A stretch of 64,000 bases of DNA from Jackrogersella multiformis (lineage: Eukaryota > Ascomycota > Sordariomycetes > Xylariales > Hypoxylaceae): positions 1,116,001 to 1,180,000 of the forward strand of contig CADCXD010000005.1 in the NCBI GenBank assembly GCA_902806575.1, given 5' to 3'. Shown in pieces: positions 12,420 to 27,580 of the stretch (positions are counted from its first letter, which is position 1; every line of letters begins with the position of its first letter). A model generated the notes under the pieces. That model was not told the origin of the DNA. It did not search any database and worked only from the letters and a program-made list of their open reading frames with translations. The position numbers and the translations under genes were made by a program.

Positions 12420-15400
12420 ATAAAAGTAAAACTTTTTTTACGTTATTTATAAATAATTTTTGAAATAATTTTGAATTAAATATTAACGATAATTATATTA
12501 ATATTATTATAATTTACAAATATTATTAAAAAATGATTTTATTTATATAAATAAAATAATAATATAAACGTAAATATATTTTAATTTTATTTCGAAAATT
12601 ATTAAAATATTATTTATAATAAATTTTAATTATTAAATATATAATGATTATTAAAAGATTTTACCGGTTTAAAATAAATTATTTTAATATATTTATACTT
12701 ATAAAAATATTAAACGAAATATTTATTAAATATTTTAAAAAGTAAAAAAGTTTTAAAAATATATATAATGAAGTTAAAAAATATATAATTTTTATAAATA
12801 AAAGTAATTTTTATTATTAATTTTTTAAACGGTTTATTTTTATTTAATTATATATATTTATATATTAAAATATATATTAATGTAAATATAAGCCGTATTA
12901 TAATTAATCGTTCGTTTTTTAATAAATTTAAATATATTATTAAAAACCGATAAAAATACATTAAAAAATGTAATAAAAAGTAAATGAAAATGATTTAATT
13001 TATAAAGTTAAAATAAATTATTAAAAATAAAATAAAACTTAATTTATTAATTAATAATAATTTACTTAAATTATATAAAGTAAATATTTATTATGAAAAT
13101 TAAATAATATGTTTTATAAAATTAAACGGTTTTAAAATAATTTTTAAAATATAAATTTATAATTATAAATACGTTTATAAAATAAAAAATAATTATTATT
13201 TTGAAATAAAATATTTATATATTTATAAATTATAAATTATTATTATTTAATTAAAGCTTTTATTTTATAATAACGCATAATATAATTATAAATATTATTA
13301 TAAATATAATAATTTTATATATAATAATAATTAAAAATACTTTAAAGAATTTAAAAAAAAATTAAAAGATTTTTACGTTAAAATAATTATAAAAAATATT
13401 ATATTAATTTTTAATTATTTACGTTCAAAATTTTTATCGTAACCGTCGTTATTATTATTATCGCTTTTATCGTTACCTTAGTTTTTTTAATAATAAACGC
13501 ATTTTTAAATATAAATTTTATTATTATATCTTTAATAAACGATAATACGTTTAATAATATAAACGTTATAATATTTATAACGTTTATTTTTTATTTTAAA
13601 TTTATATCGATAAAAAATCTTTTAAAACTTTTATATATTTACGTAAATATAAAATTTATTATAACTTTAATTATTATAATAATAATTATTAATATTATTT
13701 TAATATATTAAATAAAATATATTTTATTTTATTAATAAATATTATATTTATTATAATTTAAAAATTATTAATATTGTTTTAAAAAACGTTATTAAAAAAA
13801 ACTTAAAGCTAAAAATCCTTAACGTATATTTTATTTAATATATTAAAAAACTTATAAATTTATTTAAATATATTATTTTAAATAATATATATATATATAT
13901 ATTAAAAATAATACGTTTATTATATAATTAATGAACTTTATTAATTCTTTTTTATTATTATAAAAAAACTAACAAATCGTACGTATTTTTGAAAATTATT
14001 AAATAAAAGTTTTATTTATAAATAAATAATAAATTTTAAATATTTAATTTTTAAATATTTAATTTTTAAAAAAAGTATTTTTTTTTAAATGAGATATATA
14101 ACGTTTTATATAAATAAAATCGTATAAAATAAGTTACTAAATTTAATCCTTTTATTTATTTAATATTTATTATATAACGTATCGTTTATAATATTAAAAA
14201 AAACGTATAATAAATAATTTACGTAATTTAAATTAAATTATCAAATTAAATAATTATTCGTTATTATTTATTTAAAAAATAAATATTATATTATTATAAT
14301 TAATATAATAGTTTTTTTATTAATTTTATAATTTCTTAATATATATTTAAAAATATAGAAATAAATTATTTTGGTTATATATAATATATATTAAAACGTT
14401 CATTAATAATATCGTAATTTTTTGAATTTTATTAAAGAATATTTCGCTTATTTTAAATTAATATTTAATCTTTTTTATAAAAAGAAATTTTATATTTAAA
14501 AAAAGTCTTTTTTAAAATATTTATTTATAAAGTTTTTAAATTTTTAATTTAATATTTTTTATATATTTATAATTAAAAATTATGTATTTATAATTAAAAA
14601 TTTTACCTTTTTCCGATAATTAAAAACCTTTAAATAATATTTAAACGTAATCGGTTTTTTTTAAACGTTTACTTTATATTACGTCTAATTTATAAAATTC
14701 TTTTAATCGTATAAAACGGCCTTTTTTACGAAAAAGAAATTAAAATAATTATAAAATAATTATTTTAAAATGAAATAAACGCATTATTAATTAATTTATT
14801 ATAATTTAAATAATTTTTTTATATAAATAAATAAATTAGTTAAATAAAAATTTAACGTAATAACCTTTTATTTAAGAAACAACTTTATATAAACGTTAAA
14901 AAAACCATTTCCGTTTAATAAATTTAATTAATTATATTTTATATAAATAACGAAAAAGTTTTAAATTATAATATAATTATTTATAACCGTAATTATTATT
15001 TTAAAAACTTATATTATAAAAAGATTATAAATTAAATTATTTTAAATATATTTTTTATAAATTATATTAATTACTAATTAATTAATTAATTTATATATTT
15101 ATTATAATATATTATATAAATTTATTATTTACTTAAATAATTAAATTTTCTATCGGATACGTTAAATCGTTTAAAAATATAAATCATAATATTAATAAAT
15201 TAAATAAACTTGTAATTTTTAATTACATATAAATAATTGTAAAAATTATAATAAATAACTTTTTAAATAATAATTTAAATAAATATATATAAAAAATATA
15301 AAGTTTTTTATAATTATAATAAATTTTAAAATTTTTTATAATAAACTTATTAATAATTTATTATATAATGTTATTTATAACGGTAAATGCCGTTTATATA

Positions 15401-15749
15401 TTTCTTATTTAATAATTTAAAAAATATTAAAAAATACCTATAATAATAAATATTATTTTAAATAAAATCGCATAATAAAAAACTTAAAAAGTTACGTTTT
15501 TAAATAAAATTTTTATTTCGCTAAGAAATATTTTTAATATTATATCGGTTATTAATTAAATTAAATCTCGTAAATTAAATTAATAAATAATTATTAATTT
15601 ATATAACTTAAAAACTTTATATATATATATTATTATAATAGATTTTATTTTAACACTTTTTAAATTAAATAATAAAGAAATTTCGTAATAATTAAAAAAC
15701 GATAAAAAATATTATAATACTTATAACGTTTTAATGTTAATTTTTTTAA

Positions 15750-15915
15750 TACGGACCTTATAAGGTATGTTTTAATATGTAAGATTAATAGTTTCTCCGT
15801 TATTTTAAAACGGGCGAGAAATAAGATAAAAATTGAAAGTTTTTATTTTATTTATTTAATTTAAAGTATAAGCTACATATCTTCATTTAATGCAAGGACC
15901 CTTATAAGGTCGCAT
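15750..15915 (+). mobile_element. Element M, copy 4, inserted in family C
   Basis: Full-length copy with well-kept ends TACGGACCTTATAAGG and CCTTATAAGGTCGCAT. Family C copy 3 continues on both sides and the matching position in C copy 1 (about 6,190-6,225) is uninterrupted. T-rich bases next to both ends (ATTTTTTTAA and CATTTTTACT) could be a blurred 8-9 bp target duplication. Confidence 0.75.
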
Positions 15916-17014
15916 CATTTTTACTTAAAAATTAAAAATTCAAAATATTTTATTAAAAATTAAATTATAATCCTCGTAACGTAATTAATATTAATAAATT
16001 AAGAAATTTAAAAAGAAAATTTAAATAAAAATCGGAAATTTATATTTAATTTTTAAATAAAGTTATAAAAAACATTTAAACTTTATTTATTTATAATTAT
16101 CGTTTATTATTTTTAAATAATAAACTTTTTAAATAAAAGAATTAACCGATAAAAATCGTTATTTGTTATTATTATTTTATAAATTTAAACTTTAATTAAA
16201 TTAATTTTTTATTGTTTTTTTAATAAAACCTTAATAATGTATATTTTAAAATTATTTAATTTATACTTTATAAATCATTTTTAATTTTTTAATTTTTTTA
16301 TTTTTTAATCGTTTTAATTAACGTAAATATTAAGTTTTTTATAAATATTTCCTTTATATAAAAATATTTACGTTGAAACGTAAAACTTATTATAAATTTT
16401 ATAATAATAAAAATAAAATAATATTATAATAAAAAGTATATAATTTAAAAATTCGTAATAAAATAAAAAGTTTACTTATAATTTTATAAGAAATATTATC
16501 TCCCGAGACGACTTTTTTTTAAAAAATTTAATAATACGTAAATTTATAAATGATTATGAAATAATAAAACAATTAACTTACGAATTAAATTTATCAAAAA
16601 ACTTTCGTATTTATTTAATTATTTTAATAATATATCTTTTCTTTAATTTTAAAAAAGTAACTCGTTTTATTAATAATTCTTTCCTTTAAAATTAATTAAA
16701 ACGATAAAAATAACTTAATATATAAAATTAAAATAAAAATAAAATATAAGATTAATTAAATAAAAAAGGATTTTAAATAGTTAATAAAAAAATTTATAAA
16801 TACGAAAATAACTCGTAAATTATTAAAAATTATTTTAAAAGTTTATAAAAACTAATTAAAAAATATTAAGAACGATAAAAAAAAGCCATAAATCGTTAAC
16901 AAAAGTTAAAAGTAAAAGTTTAATAAAATAACGTCGCGATAAACTCGTTAAAAATTATTAATAATATTAAAAATAATAAAGATTTTTTATACTTTAATAT
17001 TTTAATATAACCTT

Positions 17015-17200
17015 ATAAAAGTATTATGCATTAATAGGTTAAAATAAAGGTTTTAAAATAATTGTTATTCTTAAAAGTGAAAGTAAAGTTAATATCTCGA
17101 AAAATAACTAATAAGTATAAAGCATAAGCCATGCTTAACGCACGGGCCACTACCTTAACCACAAACTATACAGCTATGGTTTTTTATAATACCCCTTTAA
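17015..17200 (+). repeat. Terminal repeat R, copy 3
   Basis: The best-preserved R copy, with the word TTAACGCACGGGCC intact near 17,137. It follows the left end of family C copy 3 and precedes the inverted family A copy 3. Confidence 0.6.
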
Positions 17201-19330
17201 TAAAAAGAAAAACTAACGTCCTCGTTAATTATAAGTTATTATTTTATTAAATTAATTTTTAACGCTTAATAAGTATATTAAATATATTAATAATATCCTT
17301 TTCTTTATCGTTATTATTATCACTAATTAAAACGTCGTTATTATTATTTAATAACGTGTTTTCGTGAATAAAACGTAAATTATTAAAATTATTAAACGTT
17401 TACGTTTTAATTATAAGTTTAATCTTTAATAATATAAATATTAATGCTTTAATTAATATTATTATTAATCTTTTTATAATAAGCGTAATTAACTTAACTA
17501 TAAAAGTTAATATCTTAATTCGTGATATAATTATAATAATAAATATAACAAGTAATATTAACTATAATTTAATCTTTATAATACTTTTCTTATAATTTAT
17601 AAAGATATTACGCGCGTTTTCTACGATTATTATAACTTCGAGAATATTTTTAAAAGCTTTTTTACTAATTACTATTATTCTTTAATGATTAAAAGGATTT
17701 TTATAATTAATATACGTTATTATTATAATTATTAACTTATATTTATTATTATTTATTATAAAGCGTTAATATTTAAAGATATCTTATTGTTATTATTAAT
17801 TATTATAATCGTTATTTTATTAATTATAATTTTTTAAAACTTTAACTTTATATTATCGTTCTTACATATTAACCAAATTAATTTAATTAATTTAAACTTA
17901 TTACATAACTCCTTTAAAAAAAATCTTAATACTTTTTTTACATCTTTATTAATGCGAAATATTTTAAGTATATTTTTATTAAAGATTTTAAAAGATATTT
18001 TAATAATAATTTTTACTTTTTAATTAATAATTTTACTTTATTAATTTATTTTTTTAAGTTAATTTTAAATTATTTAATAAAAAATCGTTATTAAAAAAGT
18101 TTTATATATTAAGATTTTTAATAATATATTAATAATTAAAATAACGTTAAATTATAAATGAAACGATATTATTTTTATGTAATATATTTTAAAATTAATA
18201 ATATTTATTAAATCTTTATTATTATTAAGGTTTATTATCGTTTTATATTTTAATAATTTTAAATATCTTATTAATAATTATTATTTATTTATTATTAAAT
18301 AAATATTAATAAATTTATTTACGCTTTTTTTAAATTTTTTAATATTATCCGTAAATCGTATTTTTTATGTTATAATAGATTTTAACTTTATAACTTTTAA
18401 TAATCTTTTTATTAAAATTATGACTTATAATTTTATTAATTCTTTTAGCGATATTAATAATTAAGTAAAAAGAATTAATTAATTATAATTTATATAATTT
18501 AATAATATATTTTCAATAAACTTTTTTTTAATATATATTAATTGTTTTATCGTTTAATGTATATTATCATTTATTTATAATTAATTATATTAATTAATTA
18601 ATTAATTTTAAAAGTATATCGTTAAAAGTTTATATATTTTTAAAAAGTTATATATTAAAAAGTGATAATTTATTAATGAATTTAATATAAAATTAATTAA
18701 GTGATAAAAGGTATTTTTTATTATAATCATTTAATAATATTATTATATTTTAGATAAATAGGTTTTTTAAATATTATTAATTAAAAGTTAGTAAATAATC
18801 TTTGTATTATATGAGGTACTTAAGAATAAAACTTTTTTTTACTTATTTACTTGTTAATTTAATAAATTTTTAATTTTATATAATACTTAATTACGTTCGT
18901 CTTTTTATATAAAGATCTTTTCTTTAAGGAATTTGAAATAATTAATTTATTAATATAATCTTATAAATTTGTTAATTATTAAATAATTTAAATTTATATA
19001 TAAACTTATCGATTCGTTTAAAAATTAATAACGATTTAATACGTTATATTAATTATTTATAACATAGCTTATTTAATAATATATAAGCTTTATATAATTT
19101 AAAACAAATTAATATTTTTTTTAAAAAATAAGGTTATACTTTAAATCGTAATAAGCTTTTATTTTAACAGCAATAAAATTAATATATTCTTTTATTTTTT
19201 TAATAATATTATTTTAATATATTGTAATTAATTACGTTTTTTAATGTTTTTAATAAAATAATAATAATTTATAATTTAAAGTTATATATTAATTTATTAA
19301 GTAACTTTTTAATTATTAATAATTGAACAT
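17200..19330 (-). repeat. Repeat family A, copy 3
   Basis: Reverse complement of 9,070-11,700. Clear matches are 17,220-17,420 with 11,500-11,690 and 19,130-19,330 with 9,070-9,260. Together with copy 2 it brackets family C copy 3 in mirror-image arrangement. Confidence 0.7.
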
Positions 19331-21189
19331 TATTAAAATTATATTATAACGTTAAAATTATCTTTAACCATAATATATTATTTAATAAATAATAATAATA
19401 GATTATTACTTTAACTTTTTAATCATGTCGTTTTATCGTATTATTAATTTAAAAATAATAATTTATTAATATAAATATTTTAAACAATAACGTGGCTTAA
19501 TAATAAATTTTATATGTAATATTTCTAAATATTAAAATCGTTTTTTTATTAAATTTATATATAATTATTATTATTATATTAAAATAAATAAAGTTTTTAA
19601 TAAATTTATAATAAAATCTTAAATTATTATATAAAATGGTTATAATAATAAGTTTATAAGTTTTAATTTATTGTAAAATTTTAAATGTTTAATTTAGTTT
19701 TTATAATAATTAAGGTAATATTTAATATACTTTTGAATTTTTTATAAAAAATTATAAATATAAATCGATTTTAATTTATGAAATATTTATGTTAATTTGA
19801 AATAATATTTTACATTATAAAATTTATTAAATAATTTATATATATAAATTAATAAAATTATTAGTTAATGTAAATTATTTAATTATATCTTTACCTTTAT
19901 TAACTTTTTAAAAAATAATATATAAACGATTTAATCGTTTATTATAATTATTATTTTTTAATATTTTTTCTAAACTTATTATTAAATGTAAATTTAATAA
20001 ATATATAAATAAATTTATTTAAAATATTTTTAAATGTTAACTTCGCTTTGTTTTTTTATTTTATTAAATTTTTTGTATTATTTTATATTAATAAATAAAA
20101 TAATATATTTAAAATTAAATTTAACCATTTAAAAATATAGTAAATATTAAAATTAAATTAAAATAAATATATTAAAACAATTATTAATTTATTATTTATT
20201 TTATTTATATCGGTTATTTTAAATATTATTTAATCAATAACACCTTTTATTATATTATAATTTATTAAAATAATAATTAAACTTTATTATTTTTATAAAT
20301 TTAAATTAAATAAATAATCTTTAATTTTAATATTTTATATTATAATTTAATTTAATTTTTATTAAAATTTTTAATAACAATATAATTAAATAAATTACGT
20401 TAATTTTTATATTAATTTTATTTTAAAATATATTTATATAAAATATTATAATTTTAAAACTTTTTTATTTTAATATATTCATTTTTAAAAACGTTATTTA
20501 ATAATAATTTTAATACGTTAATATTATTAAGTTTAATAATTTATTTTATAATATTTTAAACGAATTTAATTTATATTTTATTAATATATATATAATTTTT
20601 ATAATATATTAACGTTTATATTAAAATTTTAAGGACATTTTTTATCGAGTCTATTTTTTAATTAATATTTTTATTTTTTTATTTTATAAAAGCTTACTTT
20701 TTTATTAATATTATAAAATATATTTTTATAAAAACTTTATTATATCGATATATATTTCTAAATTAATTAATATTTATAATATTATTATTCTTTTAATTAT
20801 TTTCAATTTATCGTTTATAATAATAATTTTTTATTTATTAATTAAAATTTTAAATAAAATAATCGATGGAAAATTAAAAAATAATTTTTTTAACGATAAT
20901 ATAAATCTTATATTATCATATATATTAAATATTTAATTAAGAAATTTTTCATATTATTCTTTAATATTATTAAATATTATAATATCGTTAATATATATTT
21001 TAATAAAGTTTTAAAAAAGCTTTAATTTTTAATTTATAAATTATTACGTAAAAATTAAAGAATTTTTAAATTTTATTAATATAATATGAATTTTTTTTAA
21101 ACTTTTTAACGATATTATTATTATCCTATTTTTATATTTAAATATAATAAATAATTAATAAAAAAATAAACTGTTATTTATAACGTTAA

Positions 21190-24100
21190 AAAAAATTCTT
21201 TATATTCTTTAAACGATTTCTTTTTAACGTAATAATATGTAAATATTAATTAATATACATTTATTTAAAATTTTAAAAATAATAAGTATTTAACCTTTTT
21301 TTATCATTAACAAATCTTTAAATAATAAAATAAAAATAATTAAATAGTATAATCATTTTTTATTAATTTATTTTATTTTAATTATATATTTAATTAAATT
21401 TTTTATTAAATTTTATTTTATTTTATATATTTAACGGGTATATATATTTAGGTTTATATATTTTTTATTAACTATTAATTAAATCGATTATTTTTTTAAC
21501 ATATTAATAATATTATAATGACTTTAAATATTTTATTTATTTATTAAAATAAATAATTATTAAATAAAAACAAGGTTAAAATTATAAATATATACGTTTT
21601 TTTAAATTATAAAATTTAAAGTATTTTTAAATTTAAATATATTTACTTTAATAAAACCTCGTTTTATTTTTAATAATAATTATAAATTAATAGAAAAATT
21701 ATCGGTTAATAATAAAACTTTTAATGTTTTATTATTTAAATTAAATTTTATTAATAAATTGTTTTTTTACGTTAAAATATTATATATACTTATGTTATAT
21801 TAGCTTTTTTTATAAAATATTTATATTTTTTTTATTAATTTTTTTAATAATTTCGATTTTAATATTACGTTATAAAAATATAAGCTTATCGAATATATTT
21901 AAAAAAACAATTCCTTTAATCATATTTACATTATAAATATTATTTATTACGCTTTTTATTTTAACGTAAAAAGTAAAGTTTTTTTCTCGCAATAAATTAA
22001 AATAATATATTAAAATAAGTATTATTATTTTAAGAAAAATAAAAAATCGATTTATAATTAAAATTTATTATTATATTTAACTTTTTAAACGATAATATTT
22101 TATAAATATTCAGATTTCAAAACATAATATTAAAATTATATATATTTTATTATAATTAATAGTTACGTTATATTTTCTTAAAAAATCATTTTTTATTAAT
22201 AAATTAAATTAAACATTTAAATAATTAATTTATATTTTTATTAAAACTTATTTTAAACTTACCGTTTATATATAATTATTTTTTAAAATTTAATTAAAAA
22301 TCTAAATTTAATTTTTATATATACATAAATTTATTTAATTTAAATGTTTTATAATTTTTAATAAAATCTTTTAATTAAATTTTATTTATTATTTAATTAA
22401 ATATATTAATATTTATATATATTATCGATTTTTATCCTAATTTATTTAATACCTTTACTTTTAAATTTATATACTTTATTAATTTTTTATTTAAAAATAA
22501 ACAAATAATCTCTTTCATTTTTATATTTATTAATTATAAATGTAAAAATATAATATTTTTCGATTATATTATTTATATTTTCGCTCTTATTTATTTAAAA
22601 AAAAAATAAACATTAATAAATTTTTTAATCTTAAATTAAATTTTTATGACTCGTTTCGTTTTTTAAAGTAATTATAAATATTTTATTTTATATGTTTATT
22701 ATCGTATATATATTTAAAATAATCAAATTTAATATTAAATATTTTATAATATTTTTAATATATATCTTTTTTTATAATTAACGATTTATTATTAGAAAAT
22801 AAAAAATAAAAAATAAAAAATATACATTTATTTATTAAATATTTATTTATTAAAAAATAATTATTTACTTATATATTTTTTTTATTTTTTTTATAATTTT
22901 TTTATCTCATTTATATTTAATTTAATTTTATAAATATATATTATCGTTCAAACAATTTCTTATTTTTCTTTATTATTTTTAATAAAAATAAAAATATTTA
23001 TTACAATATTTATTTTTATAATAATTATAAATATTACGGCCACATTTATAATTATAACGGCAATAATCTTATCGATTATTACCTCGATATTCGTTACTTT
23101 ATTTATCGTTACATTAATCATAATTTCGATCGTAACTTTAATTACAATTACAATTTTAATCATAACTATCATTATAATAATCTCTTTTTTAATTATAATT
23201 ATTAAAATTATATTATTATTAATTATAATTATTTCGTTAATTATATTTATTATTATAATGATTTTAATCGCTTTAATAAACTTTTAATTAATTGACATAA
23301 AATATTATATTATTATTATTATTATAAATAATTTAATACCGTTTAAAAAATATTTTAAATAAATATATCGTTAAATATTATATAAAATTTAATATTAACT
23401 TTTAAATTTTTACTTTTTTTTATTAATATTTATTCACACCACATCGATTATTTTTTATTTAAATATTTAAAATAAACGTTTATAATTATTATAATCAATT
23501 TTAAATTAATAAGATTTATTACTTTAAATGTTAAATTAAAATTATTATAAATTATTATAAATTATTATATATTTATCATTAATTTAAATACTTAATAATT
23601 TCAAATAATATTTAACGATTAACTCTTAATAAATATATTTTTAAAATAAAATTTTAAAATATGTTTTATTTTTTCAAAAAATATTAAAACTTTTAATATA
23701 TAAATTTTATATCAATTAAATAATATTTTAAAAACATATTTTATATCGTTTTATATTTTTTTCTTTTCCTTAATAAATACTTAATTTATCCATTAATTTT
23801 ATAAATTTCCATAAAATAACTTATAAAAATTACCTTTAATCTTTATAACTTTTACAAATTTTTAATAAATTACTTAAATAAAATTTATTCATATATAAAT
23901 ATTGCATTAATACGTATAATTATTTTTAATAAAAAAATTATTTATTATTATAAACCTATTTACGTTCGTTATAAAATAACCAATATTATAAATTATTTAA
24001 TCTTTTAATACTAATTAATAATTCGTTTTATTTTTTTTATAATTATATAAATATTAAAACGTTATTAATTAAATTATTAAATAACTTATTAATAATTTAA

Positions 24101-25497
24101 CGTCTAATTATAAATAAAATTATAACTTATGTTACTATACATATTTAAAATTTATATATTAATTTAAAAATAAAATTAATTAATAAAAGTTATAATTTTT
24201 AAATTTAATTAAATTCATTTATTAAAAATTATTTTAATTTTAAAACGAAAAATTAAATAAGTTAATTAATTATTATTTAAGTTATTTTATCTCAGATTTC
24301 GATTAATTAATTAAACTATATATTTTTATTTAATATAAAAAATTTAGAATTTAATTACGTACTTTTATCGCGAAAAAAATTATAATAAATAAATATACAA
24401 TAGATAATATTAATTTAATTATTTATATTTCAATCTTTTAATAAAAAATTTAAAAAATAATTTTAAAGTTTCGTATAATTATTTATATAACTTTATTAAT
24501 ATTAACTTTTTACGATATAATTATTTATATTTATAATTAAATCTTTTAATAAATAATTAAAAATATTAAAAAAGTTATTCGAGGGTTTTATATAATTATT
24601 TGCGTAACTTTATTAACTTTGGTTTTTTCGATAAATTACGGTTAAATCTTTTAATATCAAATTAATAATATAAATAAATCGATTTATAAATTAAATATAA
24701 ATATTAAAATAATTATTAAAGTTATTATAAATTATATTTTTAAATTATAAATTAATAAAAATTATAATAACGTTAATAATATTGGAAAAATTAATAATTA
24801 AAATTTAAAAAATAAAGGAATTTAATAATTAATTAAGTTAATTATTTTTTTATTAATAATTTTATTAATAATATTATAAAATTTAAATCGATTAAAAAAT
24901 TAATTTTATCGGTTAATATATAAAAATAATTAAGGCAAAAAATCGATATTAAAATTAATATTTATTATAAATTATATAATAACGTTTTTATTATACAATT
25001 TTATATAATATAAAAGTTTTATATTAATAAAAAAGTTAATTTTATATTTAATAATATATTTACGTAAAGTAATAAAGTATTTATATATGGTTAATATAAT
25101 CTTTATATTATTTAAAGATTTCGGTGATTATAAATAAAAATAATAACTTATAAAATATTATTGTTATTAAAATTTAAAGTTATAAAAGAGGAAAAAAAGG
25201 TTAATTTTATTAAAATAACGTTAATACGTAAATTATAATATTATAAAAAAATAATAACGTAATTAAATTTAATTAATAATAAAAATAAAGTAAAAATTAT
25301 TAAATAATAGAAAAATAAAGTAACGAAAAAAATAATCGTAAATTGTTTAAAGTTTAATAATATTTAAAGTTTAATAATTATTAATTAAGTTTTTATCATG
25401 TTAATTTATCGTAATTAATTAATTTCGAATCTTTATTAATTAATTAAAAGCTTAATTAATTTAACGATAAAATATAAATCGTTACGATATAATAAAA
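21190..25497 (+). repeat. Repeat family B, copy 2
   Basis: Aligns with 1,097-4,500 but is about 0.9 kb longer because of two extra blocks near 21,770-22,175 and 23,555-23,985. It ends in R copy 2. No coding frame survives; the 70-codon frame at 22,960-23,172 (minus) is a low-complexity artefact. Confidence 0.7.
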
Positions 25498-25682
25498 GTA
25501 AGGTATTATTATATATTATAGATTAATAGATTAACATAAAGGTTTTAAAATAATTATTATTTTTAAGAGTAAAAATAAAGTTAATATTTCGAAAAATAGT
25601 TAATAAATATAAAATATAGGCCATCCTTAACGCACGGGGCACCATCTTAATTATAAACTATATAATTATGGCTTTTTATAAA
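25497..25682 (+). repeat. Terminal repeat R, copy 2
   Basis: Same unit as copies 1 and 3, with CCTTAACGCACGGGGC near 25,625 and the ATTATGGCTTTTTATAA end. It joins family B copy 2 to element M copy 5. Confidence 0.6.
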
Positions 25683-25834
25683 AAAAATTTATATTAAATA
25701 AAAATATATACTTTATATTTTAAATCAAATAAATAAAATAAAAAGTTTTAATTTTTATTTTATTTTTCGTTTATTTTAAAATAACAAAAAAATCATTAAT
25801 TTTATATATTAAAATATACTTTATAAAGTCCGTA
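25683..25834 (-). mobile_element. Element M, copy 5
   Basis: Inverted, heavily mutated copy. The outer end AAAGTCCGTATTA is clear; the other end is reduced to A/T. Sits between R copy 2 and family A copy 4. Confidence 0.6.
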
Positions 25835-27075
25835 TTAATATTTTTTATTTATATAAGCAAAATCTTTTTTATTTTTATTAAAAAAAATCTTTTTATAATA
25901 ATCTTTTTTTATAAATTTTAATTTACATTATAAATTTTCTTTTTAATCGCTTTTTATTTTATAATATTTAAGCCTTTTAAATTTTTAATTAAAAAAAATA
26001 TTAATTTAATATTTAAATAAATTTAATAATATTTATTTAATAATAAATAAATAATAATTATTAATAAAATATTTAAAATTATTAAAATATAAAACGGAAA
26101 AAAACCTTAATAACGATAAAATTTTAAAATAAATCGTTTATTTAAAATAATAATAATAAGTATTTAATAAATATTACCGATTTTAAAATATATTACGTAA
26201 AAATAATAAAAATTATATCGTTTTACTTATAATTTAATATTACTTTAATTATTAAAATTTTATTCAAAAATTTAATATATAAATTATTTTAATAACGATT
26301 TTTTATTAAATAATTTAAAATTAATTTAAAAAAAAATTTGTAAAATAAAATTATTAATTAAAAAACTTTTTTTTATTAAAATATCTTTTAAAATTAATAA
26401 AAACGTAAAAAAAAACGTCGAGACTTTTTTTAAAAATTTATATAATAAATTAAAACTAATTAAATTAAATTAATTAATATATAAGATTAATAATATAAAG
26501 TTGAAGTTTGAAAAAATTATAATTAATAAAATCACGATTATAATAAATAATAATAACGATAAAATATTTTTAAGTATTAATGTTTTATAATAAATAATAA
26601 CGAATGTAAATTAATAATTATAATAATAATACGTATTAAGTACGAAAATCGTTCTAATTATTAAGGAATAATAATAATAAAAAACGTGCGTAATATTTTT
26701 ATAAACTATAAGAAAAGTATTATAAAAATTAAATCATAATTAATATAATTCATTATATTTATTATTATAATTATATTAAAAATTAAAATATTAACTTTTA
26801 TAATTAAATTAATTATGTTTATTATTAAAAATTCGATGGTAATATTAATTAAACTATCGATATTTATCTTATTAAAAATTAAATTTAAAATAAAAACCTA
26901 AATATTTAATAATGTACGTTTTATTTATAATAATATATTATTCGACGATAATAACGGCGTTTTAATTAATAATAATAATAACGATAAAAAGGAAAACGAT
27001 ATAAATATATTTAAGATATTTATTAAATATTAAAAATTAATTTAATAAAATGTTATTTTTTTATTAAAAGGATAT
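25835..27075 (+). repeat. Repeat family A, copy 4 (left-truncated)
   Basis: Starts at the base equivalent to about 10,384 of copy 2, directly after element M copy 5, and runs to the A/R junction. It lacks the first 1.3 kb of the family. Confidence 0.65.
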
Positions 27076-27175
27076 TATTAAAAATTATACTTATATAATT
27101 TATATTTAAAGTAATAATTCGTACGTAGAAAATGGCCCGTGTTTTCTATTTATTAATTTTTAAAAATAATAATTA
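27075..27175 (-). repeat. Terminal repeat R, copy 5 (partial)
   Basis: Partial inverted R unit recognisable from AAAATGGCCCGTG (27,139) and the adjoining ATTTATTAATTTTTAAAAATAA stretch. It closes family A copy 4 as R copy 4 closes copy 2. Confidence 0.45.
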
Positions 27176-27294
27176 ATTTTCTTTTATTATATAATTTCAC
27201 CTATTTTTAATAAACTTAAACTTTTATAATTATATTATTTTATATTATATATTTATATATAATAATAAAATAAATTAATTAATTTAAATATTAA

Positions 27295-27580
27295 TTTATG
27301 TAAATTATGTAACGAAATAAATAATTAACGTTTAAATAAGGTAATAAATTAAAGGTTATCTAAATTTTAATCGTAAATCGTATTAATAAGCTTTTTTAAA
27401 AAAATAAAAAATAAACGTACGTTACGTTAAAAGTTATAAAATATGTATAAATAATTATCGTACGATAACTTTTCGATTATTACTCGTAAATTTAACGTTA
27501 TTCGATTAAGCCGTTATTTTATTATATAACCGTCTTATTTTTCATAAAAGTAAGTTTTATATTTAATTTTTTATAATTTT
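27295..27580 (+). repeat. Direct repeat E, copy 1
   Basis: About 265 bp aligned with 40,210-40,475 in the same orientation. Shared landmarks are the words ACGTTACGTTAAAA and TCGTACGATAACTTTT and the stretch ending TATATTTAATTTTTTATAA. It opens a segment (27,300-31,000) in which CpG is much more frequent than elsewhere in the block, so the host element may be younger. Could be a long terminal repeat or simply part of a larger repeated element. Confidence 0.6.

Larger units (their letters stand above)
11880..16990 (-). repeat. Repeat family C, copy 3 (near full length)
   Basis: Reverse complement of 32,625-37,900. Matches can be followed from the right end (12,030-12,420 against 37,480-37,740) through 13,420-13,900 (against 35,990-36,380) to the left end (16,860-17,000 against 32,630-32,700). 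Element M copy 4 interrupts it at 15,750-15,915. It keeps the last few bases of an M right end at about 17,000-17,015, as if all C copies share an M unit at their left edge. It is flanked on both sides by inverted A plus R copies. Confidence 0.75.
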
